In this document: positions 46,832 to 57,455 of the stretch, piece by piece
How positions within the stretch are numbered: position 1 is the stretch's first letter
Layout of the letters: every line of letters starts with the position of its first letter
Origin: JAFEDN01 sp963832945
GTDB lineage: Bacteria > Pseudomonadota > Gammaproteobacteria > Coxiellales > Coxiellaceae
Direction of reading: 5' to 3'
DNA length: 64,000 bases
NCBI GenBank assembly: GCA_963832945.1
Contig: CAWHVV010000010.1
Span: forward strand, 186,001 to 250,000
Notes under the pieces: model-generated
The model's input: only the letters and a program-made list of their open reading frames with translations
What the model was told of the DNA's origin: nothing
The model's database searches: none
Translations under genes and position numbers: made by a program

Positions 46832-48232
46832 GTGTTGCGATCCCCAAAAATCAAAAACTTGCCAGTCATTTTAACTTTTCTTTGGGTATTAATGGCTATT
46901 AGCTTCATTTTCTTCGTGCCTCTTGAACAGATTGATGAATTACATTATATGGGAGTTGCCTGGAACATGTTTAAAGCCCATGCGTGGCTAAATACTCTTT
47001 GGGATGCAAATGTCACCGATTTGGAGAAAACGCCCATTCTTTATTGGCCAATTTTGGCAGGATGGCGCTTATTCGGTGTCAGTGAATTCTGGCCGAGAAT
47101 AGTTGTTTATATAATTGCTTCAATTAATTTGATACTGACATATCGATTAACCTGCATCATTTTTCCTGAAAATAAAAATATTGGATTAATAGCTGTTATC
47201 ATTCTTCTTTGTAATTTATATTGGCCTGAATATTCAGGAAGAGTTCGCTGGGATGGATTAGTGATACTTTTTGGTCTCTTTTCCCTGATCTTTTATGCAA
47301 AATATTTAAAATTCAATGCGAATTTTTTCTGGTTAATTTTATCCGGACTGTCTTTTGGACTTTCCATTTTTTCTAAAGGGATGGTTAGTTTTATTTATTT
47401 CTCTCCAATCATTATTTTTTTTCCAATTCTGTTAGATATAGATTTTAATAAAAAAGCATTTTTAGCCTTGCCGATTTTCTTTGTCACCTCTTTGATAATC
47501 CCCTTATTGTGGCTGGTATTTATTTATTATGATTTGGGATATCTGGCAGTACACTATGTCCTGTTTGGACAAGTGGCGAATCGAGTCTCTTTACATTTTG
47601 AAATGACCCTGTGGACTACATTATTGGTGAATTTTTCTCTGGCTGTTTTTTTCATTAAATTTTTAAAACCGAATTTTGATAAAAAATCGGTCGTACTTAT
47701 CGCTCAAATAATTTTTGTGTTATTATTTTTTTCTATGGTTATTGCCAGGCAGTCTAACCGTTATTTAATACCTGTTTATCCATTCATAGCGATCCTAATA
47801 GCTAATTATTTTACAACGCGAAATTTAACGCGATTAACCGTATTTTGCACACTGTGTTGTTTGGGAATGAGCATTTATTTTATTACTTTGTACTTCTCTC
47901 ATAAAGAACAGTATCAGAGAAATTTAATCGCCTTATCTAAAAAAATGCACCAGTTACAATTGCAAGGATACGACATTGTGCAATTTGGTCACCTATGCGG
48001 ATATCAAAATTTAAATTTTTTTGGTTCTCTTCCAAAGGATATAGACGTTCTTTTTTCCCCTGATGATCAAAAAAAATGGCTCGCGACTCATAAACATGGA
48101 GTTTACATTTTTGATTCTCACCTGGGTTACCAAATCGGTCGCTATCAATATTTAAATTTTCAATTTAACGAAGAAAAAACTCCTTCTTTAAGCATTTCAC
48201 CTCCACCTGACGGGGATATCGCCCTGCAATGA
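46832..48232 (+). CDS. GT39/ArnT-like membrane glycosyltransferase
   Basis: 466 residues from GTG 46832, with GAGAGG upstream. It has about 10-11 membrane helices. A first periplasmic loop contains QIDELHYMGVAWNMF (acidic pair) and EKTPILYWPILAGWRLFGVS, the layout of dolichyl-phosphate-mannose/undecaprenyl-phosphate-sugar dependent GT-C enzymes such as ArnT. It probably moves a sugar from a lipid carrier to an envelope acceptor. It stands alone between two effector-like genes. The acceptor cannot be told from sequence. Confidence 0.75.
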   Translation: MLRSPKIKNLPVILTFLWVLMAISFIFFVPLEQIDELHYMGVAWNMFKAHAWLNTLWDANVTDLEKTPILYWPILAGWRLFGVSEFWPRIVVYIIASINLILTYRLTCIIFPENKNIGLIAVIILLCNLYWPEYSGRVRWDGLVILFGLFSLIFYAKYLKFNANFFWLILSGLSFGLSIFSKGMVSFIYFSPIIIFFPILLDIDFNKKAFLALPIFFVTSLIIPLLWLVFIYYDLGYLAVHYVLFGQVANRVSLHFEMTLWTTLLVNFSLAVFFIKFLKPNFDKKSVVLIAQIIFVLLFFSMVIARQSNRYLIPVYPFIAILIANYFTTRNLTRLTVFCTLCCLGMSIYFITLYFSHKEQYQRNLIALSKKMHQLQLQGYDIVQFGHLCGYQNLNFFGSLPKDIDVLFSPDDQKKWLATHKHGVYIFDSHLGYQIGRYQYLNFQFNEEKTPSLSISPPPDGDIALQ

Positions 48233-48237
48233 ATTTT

Positions 48238-49737
48238 TTACCAGAAACTTTGTACGGTTGATTCATTTGAGCCTGAGCTTGAATTTTCCTGCTTTACTAC
48301 TGACATTTGAGTAGGTGGAACCGGGAATAGCGTTTTTGAAATGCATTCTGTTACGACGCCGTTAGATTTAGGCAAACCTTGATCTAATTTTAATTCATTT
48401 TCCAGGTATCCTTCTAAATCGTCTTCGTTTCGTGGCAGTGCTTCCAGGAGGTAAAATTTTCGGCCTTGCGCTGTTCCGCCACCCTTTAGACGAAATTTCG
48501 TGCCAGGAAGAAATAAAACTTCTTCTTCATTTTTAAATATAGAATAAGGAGCAATATATTTTCCTTGACGTGCCCTATTCACAATCAAGCAAACACTAAT
48601 GCTATTTTCATAGTGTCCGGCTGACGTTCCTTTAATGATTTGACTCATTCTCATAGAACTCCAGAAACCTTTCTCAAAGTGAATGCCCGTTGTATTTAAA
48701 TCTGCCATATTTTTTGAATCATCATAGCTAAAAAATCTGATTACTTCTTCATCTTCTTTTCTAAAAGGCAGTTTAAGAAGAGCATCCCAGATCAGCTTTA
48801 TTATTAAAAAAATCGTTGGACAAAGAGACGGTATCAACTTCCCATCCGTTTTTAAAAAAAGATTGATCACTCTGGGAAATGTAGCTATCGTATAACAAAA
48901 AATCGCTATTTTTTCCGATAAATGTAACGTGTTCTTATCAAAACCGTATTCATCCTCCGCACTTTCAAAATTATTTGGTATTCTCTGGATAACCTCCGGG
49001 TAGTATTTTTTGAGGCCTGGATCATCTCGTATAAGCTGATAACATATATCCAAATCAGTATTAGAAAGAGTGATTTTTCCCAGATCCGGATTATTAAAAA
49101 GATATTTACTGACATTATGAGCAGGTTTTTCGTCAATTTTAGCAAACAGGTTTTCATTGTTATGAGTATATTCAACAGGCACCTTATCTAAAATACACCT
49201 CATTAAAATTTGAAAAAATTCTGTTTCAGGAGTATTAAAACTCAAGGGTAATGGTACTTTTATTAATAAATTATTTTGCTGATTTTTTAAAGCCGCCTGT
49301 TTCAGATCGTTTAATATTTTTATCAAATTTTGGTAATTTTTAAATTTTATAAGCGACTCCCAATCGTCTTTTTCTAAACAGACGTACTCGCTAATAATAT
49401 TCAGTAAGTCATTGCTCATGGATAATAGAAGCCGAATAAATTCCAAAAACAGAGGATTGATAAAGAAATGTTGAAAAACTTTGATTAATTTATCCTCTTC
49501 TTTTCTGCCCTTATAACCTGTTAACTCTACAGGAAATCGAATTGCAAAATTTTGTATATTCAGATTTGCACCGGCTTTGAATAACTGTAAAAATAACGCA
49601 TCATTCTTTTTCTTTGCCGCATAATGCAGTACAGTGCATCCTTTTTCATCTTGAGCCTGTAAATCTGCTTTTCTTTCAATTAAAAATTTTACAGATGGTG
49701 TGGAATCTTCCCTAACAGCCAGAATCAGGGGAGTCAT
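48238..49737 (-). CDS. Ankyrin plus ADP-ribosyltransferase-like protein (3' part of split gene)
   Basis: 499 residues. The N-terminus begins inside an ankyrin repeat (TPLILAVREDSTPSVKFLIE, then GCTVLHYAAKK). The C-terminal roughly 180 residues have the R-S-E layout of arginine-specific ADP-ribosyltransferases: EVIRFFSY (Arg, about 332), FEKGFWSSM (Ser, about 357) and NEEEVLFLPGTKF (Glu pair, about 403). Host-protein modification is inferred. ATG 49737 overlaps the upstream ORF stop as ATGA. Because the ankyrin repeat continues across that junction, I think a single gene of about 680 codons was split by an indel. Confidence 0.7.
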   Translation of the reverse strand: MTPLILAVREDSTPSVKFLIERKADLQAQDEKGCTVLHYAAKKKNDALFLQLFKAGANLNIQNFAIRFPVELTGYKGRKEEDKLIKVFQHFFINPLFLEFIRLLLSMSNDLLNIISEYVCLEKDDWESLIKFKNYQNLIKILNDLKQAALKNQQNNLLIKVPLPLSFNTPETEFFQILMRCILDKVPVEYTHNNENLFAKIDEKPAHNVSKYLFNNPDLGKITLSNTDLDICYQLIRDDPGLKKYYPEVIQRIPNNFESAEDEYGFDKNTLHLSEKIAIFCYTIATFPRVINLFLKTDGKLIPSLCPTIFLIIKLIWDALLKLPFRKEDEEVIRFFSYDDSKNMADLNTTGIHFEKGFWSSMRMSQIIKGTSAGHYENSISVCLIVNRARQGKYIAPYSIFKNEEEVLFLPGTKFRLKGGGTAQGRKFYLLEALPRNEDDLEGYLENELKLDQGLPKSNGVVTECISKTLFPVPPTQMSVVKQENSSSGSNESTVQSFW

Positions 49738-50276
49738 TCCATGACCTGTGCTTTTGCTTCCAATAGATGCACAAGATTACTGTTATGATAGGCGCCTACA
49801 TGTAAAGGCCTTGCTCTCCTTGTCCGGTATTTACTAAATTTTAAAAAATCGTCAGATGGAAGATCAAGTTGTTCCAGGCACTCATCTATCTCCTCTTCCT
49901 CCAAAGCATCTATTTTCGCCAGAAGATGCAGCTTTCCAACGTTCAATCTATCTACATAAGGTCTTCTCTGCTTCGCAAGGTACGCTGCGCATACCTCTTC
50001 CAGTGATTCTATATCTTCTTCCTCCCCTAGTTCTGCCCACAGATGTAATAAAAGATACCGTTTTAGCTTAGAGGATGGAATCGGTTTGGAAAAAATATTT
50101 TTAACATCACCTATTTGCTTCAAAGTTTTATTAATATCAAAATTAAAGCTCGAAAGTAATGATGAGTCGAAGTTTTCCATCACTAACTGCTTAAATGTCA
50201 TATTTTCGGAGACTTCCAGAACTAATGGAAAATTGCCCTTTTTTTTATGTACTATACATATTTCTATTACTTTCAT
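49734..50276 (-). CDS. N-terminal part of the split ankyrin-ART gene
   Basis: 180 residues. The start region MKVIEICIVHKKKGNFPLVL is not recognised. Residues 65-150 are Glu-rich and helical, and the last 20 (RPLHVGAYHNSNLVHLLEAK) form half an ankyrin repeat that the next ORF completes. The stop overlaps the next ATG. Either a translationally coupled pair or a frameshifted single gene; I favour the second. Confidence 0.6.
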   Translation of the reverse strand: MKVIEICIVHKKKGNFPLVLEVSENMTFKQLVMENFDSSLLSSFNFDINKTLKQIGDVKNIFSKPIPSSKLKRYLLLHLWAELGEEEDIESLEEVCAAYLAKQRRPYVDRLNVGKLHLLAKIDALEEEEIDECLEQLDLPSDDFLKFSKYRTRRARPLHVGAYHNSNLVHLLEAKAQVME

Positions 50277-50349
50277 GGTTTCCTCGCTAAATTCTAATAT
50301 ATATAGAGTAGAGGATAAATGATTCCTTTTTTTTGGGCAATCCCTGAGC

Positions 50350-50393
50350 AGGACGAAGGCAATTTTCGCTGTACTCAGCGGAAATTGCTGCTC
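50350..50393. repeat. Solo MITE palindrome at the 3' end of the ndvB duplicate
   Basis: GCAATTTTCGCTG, loop TACT, CAGCGGAAATTGC. The stem differs from other copies on both strands in compensating fashion. Read leftward it gives the last codons (SSNFR) and TGA of the frame ending at 50375. Confidence 0.75.
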
Positions 50394-51480
50394 TTCACCA
50401 CCACCTGATGCGGCTGGCGATCGTCCTGGAGCAGGATAATATTGTTTTCGAGAGGAAGGCCATCCAGCTCCACACCGCCGATCGCGGCACGGCTGACGGC
50501 AATGCGGTACAGGGTTTCGCCAAAGCGGTAATCCACGGTGACGTTATCCCAGTCCTCAGGCAGATGGGGAGTCAGGCGCAGCTTACGCCCCTCCTCCAAA
50601 TGTATTCCCAGCAGCGACTCCAACGCCAGCCGGTACATCCACCCCGCGGACCCTGTATACCAGCTCCAGCCGCCGCTGCCGGTATGGGGAGCCACGCTGT
50701 AGACATCCCCCGCCGTCACATACGGTTCAATTTTATAGACCCCGATTTCCGCCTGAGTCCGGCCATGATTGACCGGATTAATCATATTGAAAAGCTTCCA
50801 GGCGAGATCGTATTCCCCCAGTTCAGCAAACGCCATCACCGCCCAAACAGCCGCGTGAGTATACTGGCCGCCGTTTTCGCGGATGCCCGGAACATATCCC
50901 TTGATATATCCCGGATTGAGCGCGGAACTATTGAACGGCGGATCGAGCAATGCAATCAGCTTATCGGCGGGACGAACCAGATAGCGGTTTAGCGACGCCA
51001 TCGCCCGTTTAACCCGTCCGGGTTCGCCGGCGCCGGAAAGCACCGACCAGCTCTGGGCAATGGAATCAATGCGGCATTCGTCATTATTGGCCGAACCCAA
51101 CGGCGTACCATCATCGAACCAGGCCCGGCGGTACCAGTCGCCGTCCCAGGCGTTTTGCTCCAGATTTTTTTGCAACAAATCACTCTCGGCTTCACAGCGC
51201 TGCGCGAAAATGCCGTCACCGTAACGGCGCGCCAAAACCGCGAAATTTTTCAGTATGGTATAGAGAAAAAAGCCTAACCAGACACTCTCGCCGCGGCCAT
51301 GGATGCCTACCAGATTCATGCCGTCGTTCCAGTCCCCCGATCCCATCAATGGCAAACCCCGTTCGCCAAATCGCAAACCGTGGATGATGGCGCGCACGCC
51401 ATGGTGATAAAGACTGGCGCGCTCGTCCGAAATAACGGGCAATTCATAGTAAGATTCCTCACCTTCCTTTAACGGACGTC
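50375..51480 (-). pseudogene. Duplicated 3' fragment of the ndvB-like gene (GH94 region)
   Basis: An open frame of about 367 codons without its own start, corresponding to the C-terminal GH94 phosphorylase-like region of cyclic beta-glucan synthase: SGDWNDGMNLVG with the catalytic Asp, IKGYVPGIRENGGQYTHAA and GGWSWYTGSAGWMYR. It is nearly identical to 53822-54930 but free of frameshifts there. The two end differently after HQVVVK: SSNFR here, APGSQT there. Both flanks carry GCGGAA(A)TTGCTGC, suggesting repeat-mediated duplication. Without N-terminal domains it is probably inactive. Confidence 0.75.
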
Positions 51481-51565
51481 CCTGCGGAATTGCTGCTTAT
51501 TTGTTTTTGTAAATCTTTTGGAAATGTAATCATAAATAAATCTTGATGACAGTTCGTTCTCAAAA

Positions 51566-52087
51566 TCAAATTAAGAGAGATAAAATATATTCCGCTCGTT
51601 CTTTCACACTTACTTTAGGAAGCTCAATCATGTCATACCCGTGTTTAGGATAAAATTTTATTATCTGATCATATTCTTTTACTGCATCCTGAAATGAATG
51701 CTTCCTTTCATCATCTTGGCTAAAAATTTCTTTCCACGGTGGTGTTAAGAATATCGAATGATAAAATCTTAACTCATTAATTAAGTAATCATATTTATGT
51801 ATATCTATGGATTGAAAATAACTAACAACTTCCAAAAAACTACGATCAAAGAAAATAATATCATCTTTAACAGCCTTCATTTTTTCTGCTTGATGATAAG
51901 TAGCTATTGACCTTGTAATGATCATTTCACCGCGAGCCAATGGGTCGAGATCACCGTATTCTTTGATAATTTCTCTACATACTTCTTCCCTAACTACGTA
52001 TCCTTGATAACTTAATTCGGATAGTAGCGTTGATTTCCCGCCTCCAGAGCATCCGGATAGAACAACCAATTTTTTCATTTTTGACAT
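51566..52087 (-). CDS. AAA_28-type P-loop NTPase
   Basis: 173 residues from ATG 52087. The P-loop is SGCSGGGKST (residues 11-20), then REEVCREII, IIFFDRS and PPWKEIFSQDDERKHSF, the pattern of the NadR-like/AAA_28 family of predicted ATPases or kinases. The substrate is unknown. It lies with a decayed homologue (52102-52420) and a protease-like gene inside the stretch between the two ndvB 3' copies. Confidence 0.75.
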   Translation of the reverse strand: MSKMKKLVVLSGCSGGGKSTLLSELSYQGYVVREEVCREIIKEYGDLDPLARGEMIITRSIATYHQAEKMKAVKDDIIFFDRSFLEVVSYFQSIDIHKYDYLINELRFYHSIFLTPPWKEIFSQDDERKHSFQDAVKEYDQIIKFYPKHGYDMIELPKVSVKERAEYILSLLI

Positions 52088-52101
52088 TTTCAACCATTCT
52101 G

Positions 52102-52420
52102 TTAATTTAATCGCTCAATAATAAACTGAGCGCGTTCTTCGGGTGATACGCAGGGTACATGGATTAGCGTATAACCATATTCACTATATATTTCCTGGAC
52201 TTTTATTCCAAAATCTTGTGCTATTTCAAATGACATTTTTCTTTCCTCATCCAGGGTATAGATCTCTCGCCATGCGGAATGACAAACACCTTTTGTTCAT
52301 AACAAAATAATTTTGATGCTTGTCGCGCAGGCAGATAACTCATATTGAATAGAACGCCGTCCAGCGCCACACTGGCGGCTGCAGCACGACTGAGGGCCTC
52401 TGAAATGAATACTTTTATTT
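52102..52420 (-). pseudogene. Decayed AAA_28 NTPase paralogue
   Basis: In two frames the minus strand encodes the C-terminal half of a relative of the preceding gene: SVALDGVLFNMSYLPARQAS, then WREIYTLDEERKMSFEIA and VPCVSPEERAQFIIERLN before the stop at 52102. The P-loop part is missing. Tandem duplication followed by decay is the simplest reading. Confidence 0.65.
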
Positions 52421-52491
52421 TATTATTCGATTACTTAGCTTTAAAAGCATAGTAATTAAAATTGCCGTATCCCATCTTTTCTTTTCTTTCC

Positions 52492-53529
52492 TTATGCGCT
52501 TTGTTGGATGCCTCTATTTTTTTCCGTAGCTGCTGTTTCGATATTTTGTTTATTATTTCCGTGTAATCCCGCGGTTTTAACATTTTCAATTCCTTCATGG
52601 TACACCTCATTAAGGTTAGCTATCATTACGTTCATTTCTGATTTTGAGTAAAAACAAGAACGACGTTCTAAATCCTCAAGGAGACTAGGAAAAATTTCGA
52701 AAAAATCCAGTTCTTCTTTCTCAAATTTTTTTACATCCTTGAATAAATTTTGAGCTTCATCATAATCTATGACAAAACTATGTGATGGATAAGTATATAC
52801 TAAATTTTCAACACAATCTTCTTTCAAGTTTCCTTTTTGTATCCTCAAGGCATAATTATGAGCAATTTTAATTGCTCGTTCTATTTCACCCAAAGCATTT
52901 GGATCAATTTTTTTAAAAATTTTCCCATATAAACCAACACTTAAATTAACAGCTACGTCTGCTGCTGTTTTTGTAGTGACCTGCTGGTTACTTCCTTCGC
53001 GAATATCAATCAAATATTCACGAAAAGCAGCAAGTGCTCGATTTGTTAAGCTTTCAAGTGCCATTGGAATATTAAGACCTGAAGTTAATTCTCCCAATTC
53101 GTCATTTTTACCTTGTTGTATATCTAACGGTCCCAACTCCCCATCAGGCCCCATAATAATTTCATCTGCACCTAAGGCTATAAGACTACCCGCGCTTTTA
53201 CAAAAACCGCTCACAATTAATTTTAAATTAGCATATTTATGATGAAAATATTTAACAATTTTATATGCAGCGTCAGGATCTCCTCCTAGAGTAATCAAAA
53301 TTAAGACAGCATTATCATGATATCTTTTTTTATAATTATCAATCAAAAAACTGGCCGGATCTCTGAGTATACCCCCATAATACAGATAAATATCTGCATC
53401 ATATTTTTCACTCAATTGTTTTATTTGACTATGCATTTGTGTTTCTTCCTCCCTAATCTTGCCTGGTTGTATTGTACTCCTTATCAGGTGCTTCACCCGG
53501 ATATTTAACTTGAATTTTTTTAGTTGCAT
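52492..53529 (-). CDS. SDH/SppA-like serine protease (ClpP-crotonase fold)
   Basis: 345 residues. ATG 53529 with AAGGAAG upstream. YLYYGGILRDPAS, ILITLGGDPDAAYKI and IVSGFCKSAGSLIALGADEI match the serine dehydrogenase proteinase (SDH_sah) family; the Ser of KSAGS (about 112) is the predicted nucleophile and GPDGELGPLD a conserved turn. There is no membrane segment, so it is cytosolic. The tail after about 310 is low-complexity. Members occur sporadically next to defence or mobile genes; the role is unknown. Confidence 0.75.
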   Translation of the reverse strand: MQLKKFKLNIRVKHLIRSTIQPGKIREEETQMHSQIKQLSEKYDADIYLYYGGILRDPASFLIDNYKKRYHDNAVLILITLGGDPDAAYKIVKYFHHKYANLKLIVSGFCKSAGSLIALGADEIIMGPDGELGPLDIQQGKNDELGELTSGLNIPMALESLTNRALAAFREYLIDIREGSNQQVTTKTAADVAVNLSVGLYGKIFKKIDPNALGEIERAIKIAHNYALRIQKGNLKEDCVENLVYTYPSHSFVIDYDEAQNLFKDVKKFEKEELDFFEIFPSLLEDLERRSCFYSKSEMNVMIANLNEVYHEGIENVKTAGLHGNNKQNIETAATEKNRGIQQSA

Positions 53530-53821
53530 TTCTATTATCTTCCTTAGGTAAAACTATTAACATAGTTTACAGATTTAATTATTTCATGCCAATCTTTTCA
53601 AGGTTAATATTACTTCACATTAATAGAAAAAACATTTTAACATAAATATCGTATTAAATAATTTTTATATCTTATTTTAAAAGGTCTAATTAGGACTGGC
53701 AATACCGTATTTTTTCAGTGTAAAATTCGAGCAATTGACGCCTGGCTGACAATGCCCTTTGATGAGGCTGCGATCGTCCTGCACCAGGATAAATAAGGGG
53801 TTTACAGATCTCAGACATGGC

Positions 53822-56800
53822 TCAAGTTTGCGAACCAGGCGCCTTCACCACCACCTGATGCGGTTGGCGATCGTCCTGGAGCAGGATAATATTGTTTTCG
53901 AGAGGAAGGCCATCCAGCTCCACACCGCCGATCGCGGCACGGCTGACGGCAATACGGTACAGGGTTTCACCAAACCGGTAATCCACGGTGATATTATTCC
54001 AATCCGCGGGCAGATGAGGAGTCAGGCGCAGCTGCTTTCCCTCCTCCAGATGAATTCCCAATAGCGACTCCAACGCCAGACGATACATCCACCCCGCGGA
54101 ACCCGTATACCAGCTCCAGCCGCCGCTGCCGATATGGGGCGCCACGCTGTAAACATCCCCGCCGTCACATAGGGTTCAATTTTATAGACTTCGATTTCCG
54201 CCTGAGTCCGGCCATGATTGATCGGATTAATCATATTGAAAAGCTTCCAGGCGAGATCGTATTCCCCCAATTCAGCAAACGCCATCACCGCCCAAACAGC
54301 CGCGTGAGTATATTGCCCGCCATTTTCACGAATACCAGGAACATAACCCTTGATATAACCCGGATTGAGCGTCGGAACTATTAAACGGCGGATCAAGCAA
54401 TGCAATCAGCTTATCGGCGGGACGAACCAAATAACGGTTTAGCGCACGCCATCGCCTGTTTAACACGTGCCGGTTCGCCCGCACCTGAAAGTACCGACCA
54501 GCTCTGGGCAATGGAATCAATGCGGCATTCGTCATTATTGGCCGAACCCAACGGCGTGCCATCATCAAAATAGGCCCGGCGGTACCATTCACCATCCCAG
54601 CCATTTTGCTCCAGATTTTGTTGCAACTAAATACTTTCCGGCTTCACAGCGCTCCGCGAAAATGCTCATCACCATAACGGCGCGCCAAAACCGCAAATTG
54701 TTTCAGCACGGTATACAGAAAAAAGCCTAACCAGACACTCTCGCCGCGGCCATGGATGCCGACCAGATTCATCCCGTCATTCCAGTCACCCGATCCCATC
54801 AGCGGCAAACCATGTTCGCCAAATCGCAAACCATGCATAATGGCGCGCACGCCATGTTGATAAAGACTGGCGTGCTCGCTCCGAAATAACGGGCAATTCA
54901 TAGTAAGATTCTTCATCCTTCCTTTAACGGACGTCCCTGCAAAAAATGAATCTGTTCATCCAGCACAGTCCATATCGCCGCTGGTTTCCACATAACGGCA
55001 AATCGCAAACGGCAGCCACAAAAAATCATCCGAACAGCGCGTGCGCACGCCACGGCCCTGCGGCGGATGCCACCAATGCTGCACATCACCTTCTGTAAAC
55101 TGGCGCGATGCGCACAATAATAACTGCGCACGCAATAAATCAGGTCTGGCATGGACCAGCGCCATCACATCCTGCAAGCTGATCGCGAAAACCAAACGCG
55201 CCCGCATGATTGATAATAACCACTCCGTCCCCATAACCGGCTGGACAGAACCTGATACAGCAGCCAGCCGTTGGCTAGCAGATTCACCGCCGGATCCGGT
55301 GTCTCCACCCGCACCACACTGAGAACACCGCGCCAATACTGCCGTGCCGCCTGTAACGCATCGGCGGCGGCGGCGGATCCACGATAACGCTGCACTAAAG
55401 CCTCCGCTTCCTCGGGATTTTTGCCTGCGCCTAGAATGAACACGATCTCGCGCGATTGTCCTTCCCCCAAATCAAACGCCAATTGAATGGCTCCGCAGGG
55501 ATCGAGTCCGGCGCCGACGCGCCCCGATAACCGAGTACGCTCCAGCGCGGCCGGGCGTTGCCGCGTGCGGTTGCGGCCAAGAAATTCAGCGCGGCTGCCG
55601 GTGACTGTCCTGCCGTTCAATCCCAGACGGGAAGTGGCCGCATCAAAAAAAGCGGTCCGCTCGCCAAATTCGGTGTTGTAATGATTTTGCGCCAGCAGCG
55701 CGCCGCTGCGGGAAAGATCGGTGATCACATGCATGGCGTTCTTGGTGCGCAAATCGCCCAATACCCATTCGACATAACCGGTCGCGGATAACCGGCGGCG
55801 CCGCGTGGGAATCATTACGAATTTTTAAAATAATAAATTTAACAGGCGCATCCAGCGCGACAGACATCCACATTTCAGAATAAATGCCGTCTTCGAGATG
55901 CTCAAATACACTGTAACCAAAACCATGGCGAGTCCGATAATCACCGCTACCGCGGCACGGGCAACGCCGCCGCTGACCAGAATTGCCCGGTTTCATCATC
56001 ACGTAAATAAAATGCTTCTCCGGCCGAATCCTGCACTGGGTCATTTTCCCAGGGCGTCAGGCGAAATTCGTGGGCGTTTTCAATCCAGGTATACGCCTGG
56101 CCACTTTCGGAAACCAACGTTCCAAAATCTGGATTGGCGAAGACATTGACCCAAGGCGCAGGCGTGGGTTTCCCTTCCGCCAACCCAATCATATATTCAT
56201 CGCCGTCCGGCATAAATCCGCCTAGGCCATTAAAAAAGTGCAGATCGTGCGGGACCGGCAATTTCTGGGGAGCGGTATAGCGCCGGGGTTTACTGACTTC
56301 TGAGCGCGCGGCATCGCCGACTGCGTCAACGAACGGCGGTTTAGTTGTTCCTTCAGGGCGCCGTGTTTATCGGAAAGCACTACCCGCGCCACCGATTGCA
56401 AAAGAATACGATCTTCCGGCGGCACCTGTTCAGCGATCCTGCACAAAAATACCGCCGGCGTGCTCGGCGGTCGTCGCGGTGCGGGTATTGATCAAACTCA
56501 TCACTTGTTCCTGCAAGGTTTGCCGGTAACCGGATGTTTCTTCATTCAAGATCACCAGATCAACGATCAAACCTTTTCGCCGCCAGTACGCCTGCGCCTG
56601 GACAAGTTGCCGCACTATTTCAATATTGGCGGCATCGCTGATATGCAGCAAGACAATGGGTAAATCTCCGGAAATCGAATAGCCCCATAACTTCGATTGG
56701 CCATTGCGATTGCTGGCAATAATACCCGGCTCAGCCCGGCGCGCCCGATTGGCGTAGATGATCGCTCCGGCCAGTTTGCCATACAGTTGGGCTTCGGCTT

Positions 56801-57455
56801 CCGTGATGTCGAGCTGATGCAACAGGATCTGGCTGTGCGTCCAGCTCAGTCCGAAAATACGGTCGGCCAGATGACGGTCGTGATATTTTTCCACCAGGGC
56901 CAGACAATGGTCACGGGTATCGGTGACGCCGGTGATGAGATCGAGGGTGATGACCGCGCCCGGGTCCAGCGTCACCCGGCAGCGGATGGCGACGATGGGA
57001 TCCAGCACCGTACCGGCCGTGTTGGAGAGATCACCCGGTTTCAGTCATCGCTAACGGCTCCGCCGGGTGCGGCCACGCCCAACAAAATGAGAGCGGCTGG
57101 TTTCAAAAGAAATGTGCCAGGATCTTTCGCTGTAGACATTCAGCATGTGACACATCCAAGGCGAAGCCTGATCCTCGCTGCGCGGGCGCCGTGTGACCAA
57201 AATAGCCTGGCGCTCAGGCAATAGTTCGGTTTCCACAAATAAATTGCTGAATGCCGGCTGCGCCTGGTCATCGCTCTGCGGCGCCAACACCACTTCGCCA
57301 TAACTGGTGAATTCAATGACGCGGCGGCTGCTGGAAAGATTGCGGATGCGGGTACGGCGCAGTTCGATATCGTCTTCCGGCGAGACTACGACTTCGGTGT
57401 GGGTTTCAATTTCTCATCTCGGTACGGTTGAATTCGGCGTGCGCTTCGGAAAACG
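53822..57455 (-). pseudogene. 3' third of the ndvB-like gene, many frameshifts
   Basis: A recognisable continuation of the 1699-codon frame, spread over about a dozen overlapping frames in the same direction. The pieces in order are THTEVVVSPEDDIELRRTRI, VLAPQSDDQAQPAFSNLFVE, WTHSQILLHQLDITEAEAQL, FFNGLGGFMPDGDEYMIGL, a GH94 N-domain stretch, GSGDWNDGMNLVGIHGRGES and the end HQVVVKAPGSQT. Codons stay conserved around the shifts, so the damage is recent or is a sequencing artefact. The protein would lack its phosphorylase module. Confidence 0.85.

Noticed and set aside
53758..53800. Third micro-copy of the ndvB 3' end
   Set aside because: About 35 bases (GATCGTCCTGCACCAGGATA) resemble the duplicated region; it may be a scar but is too short to interpret.
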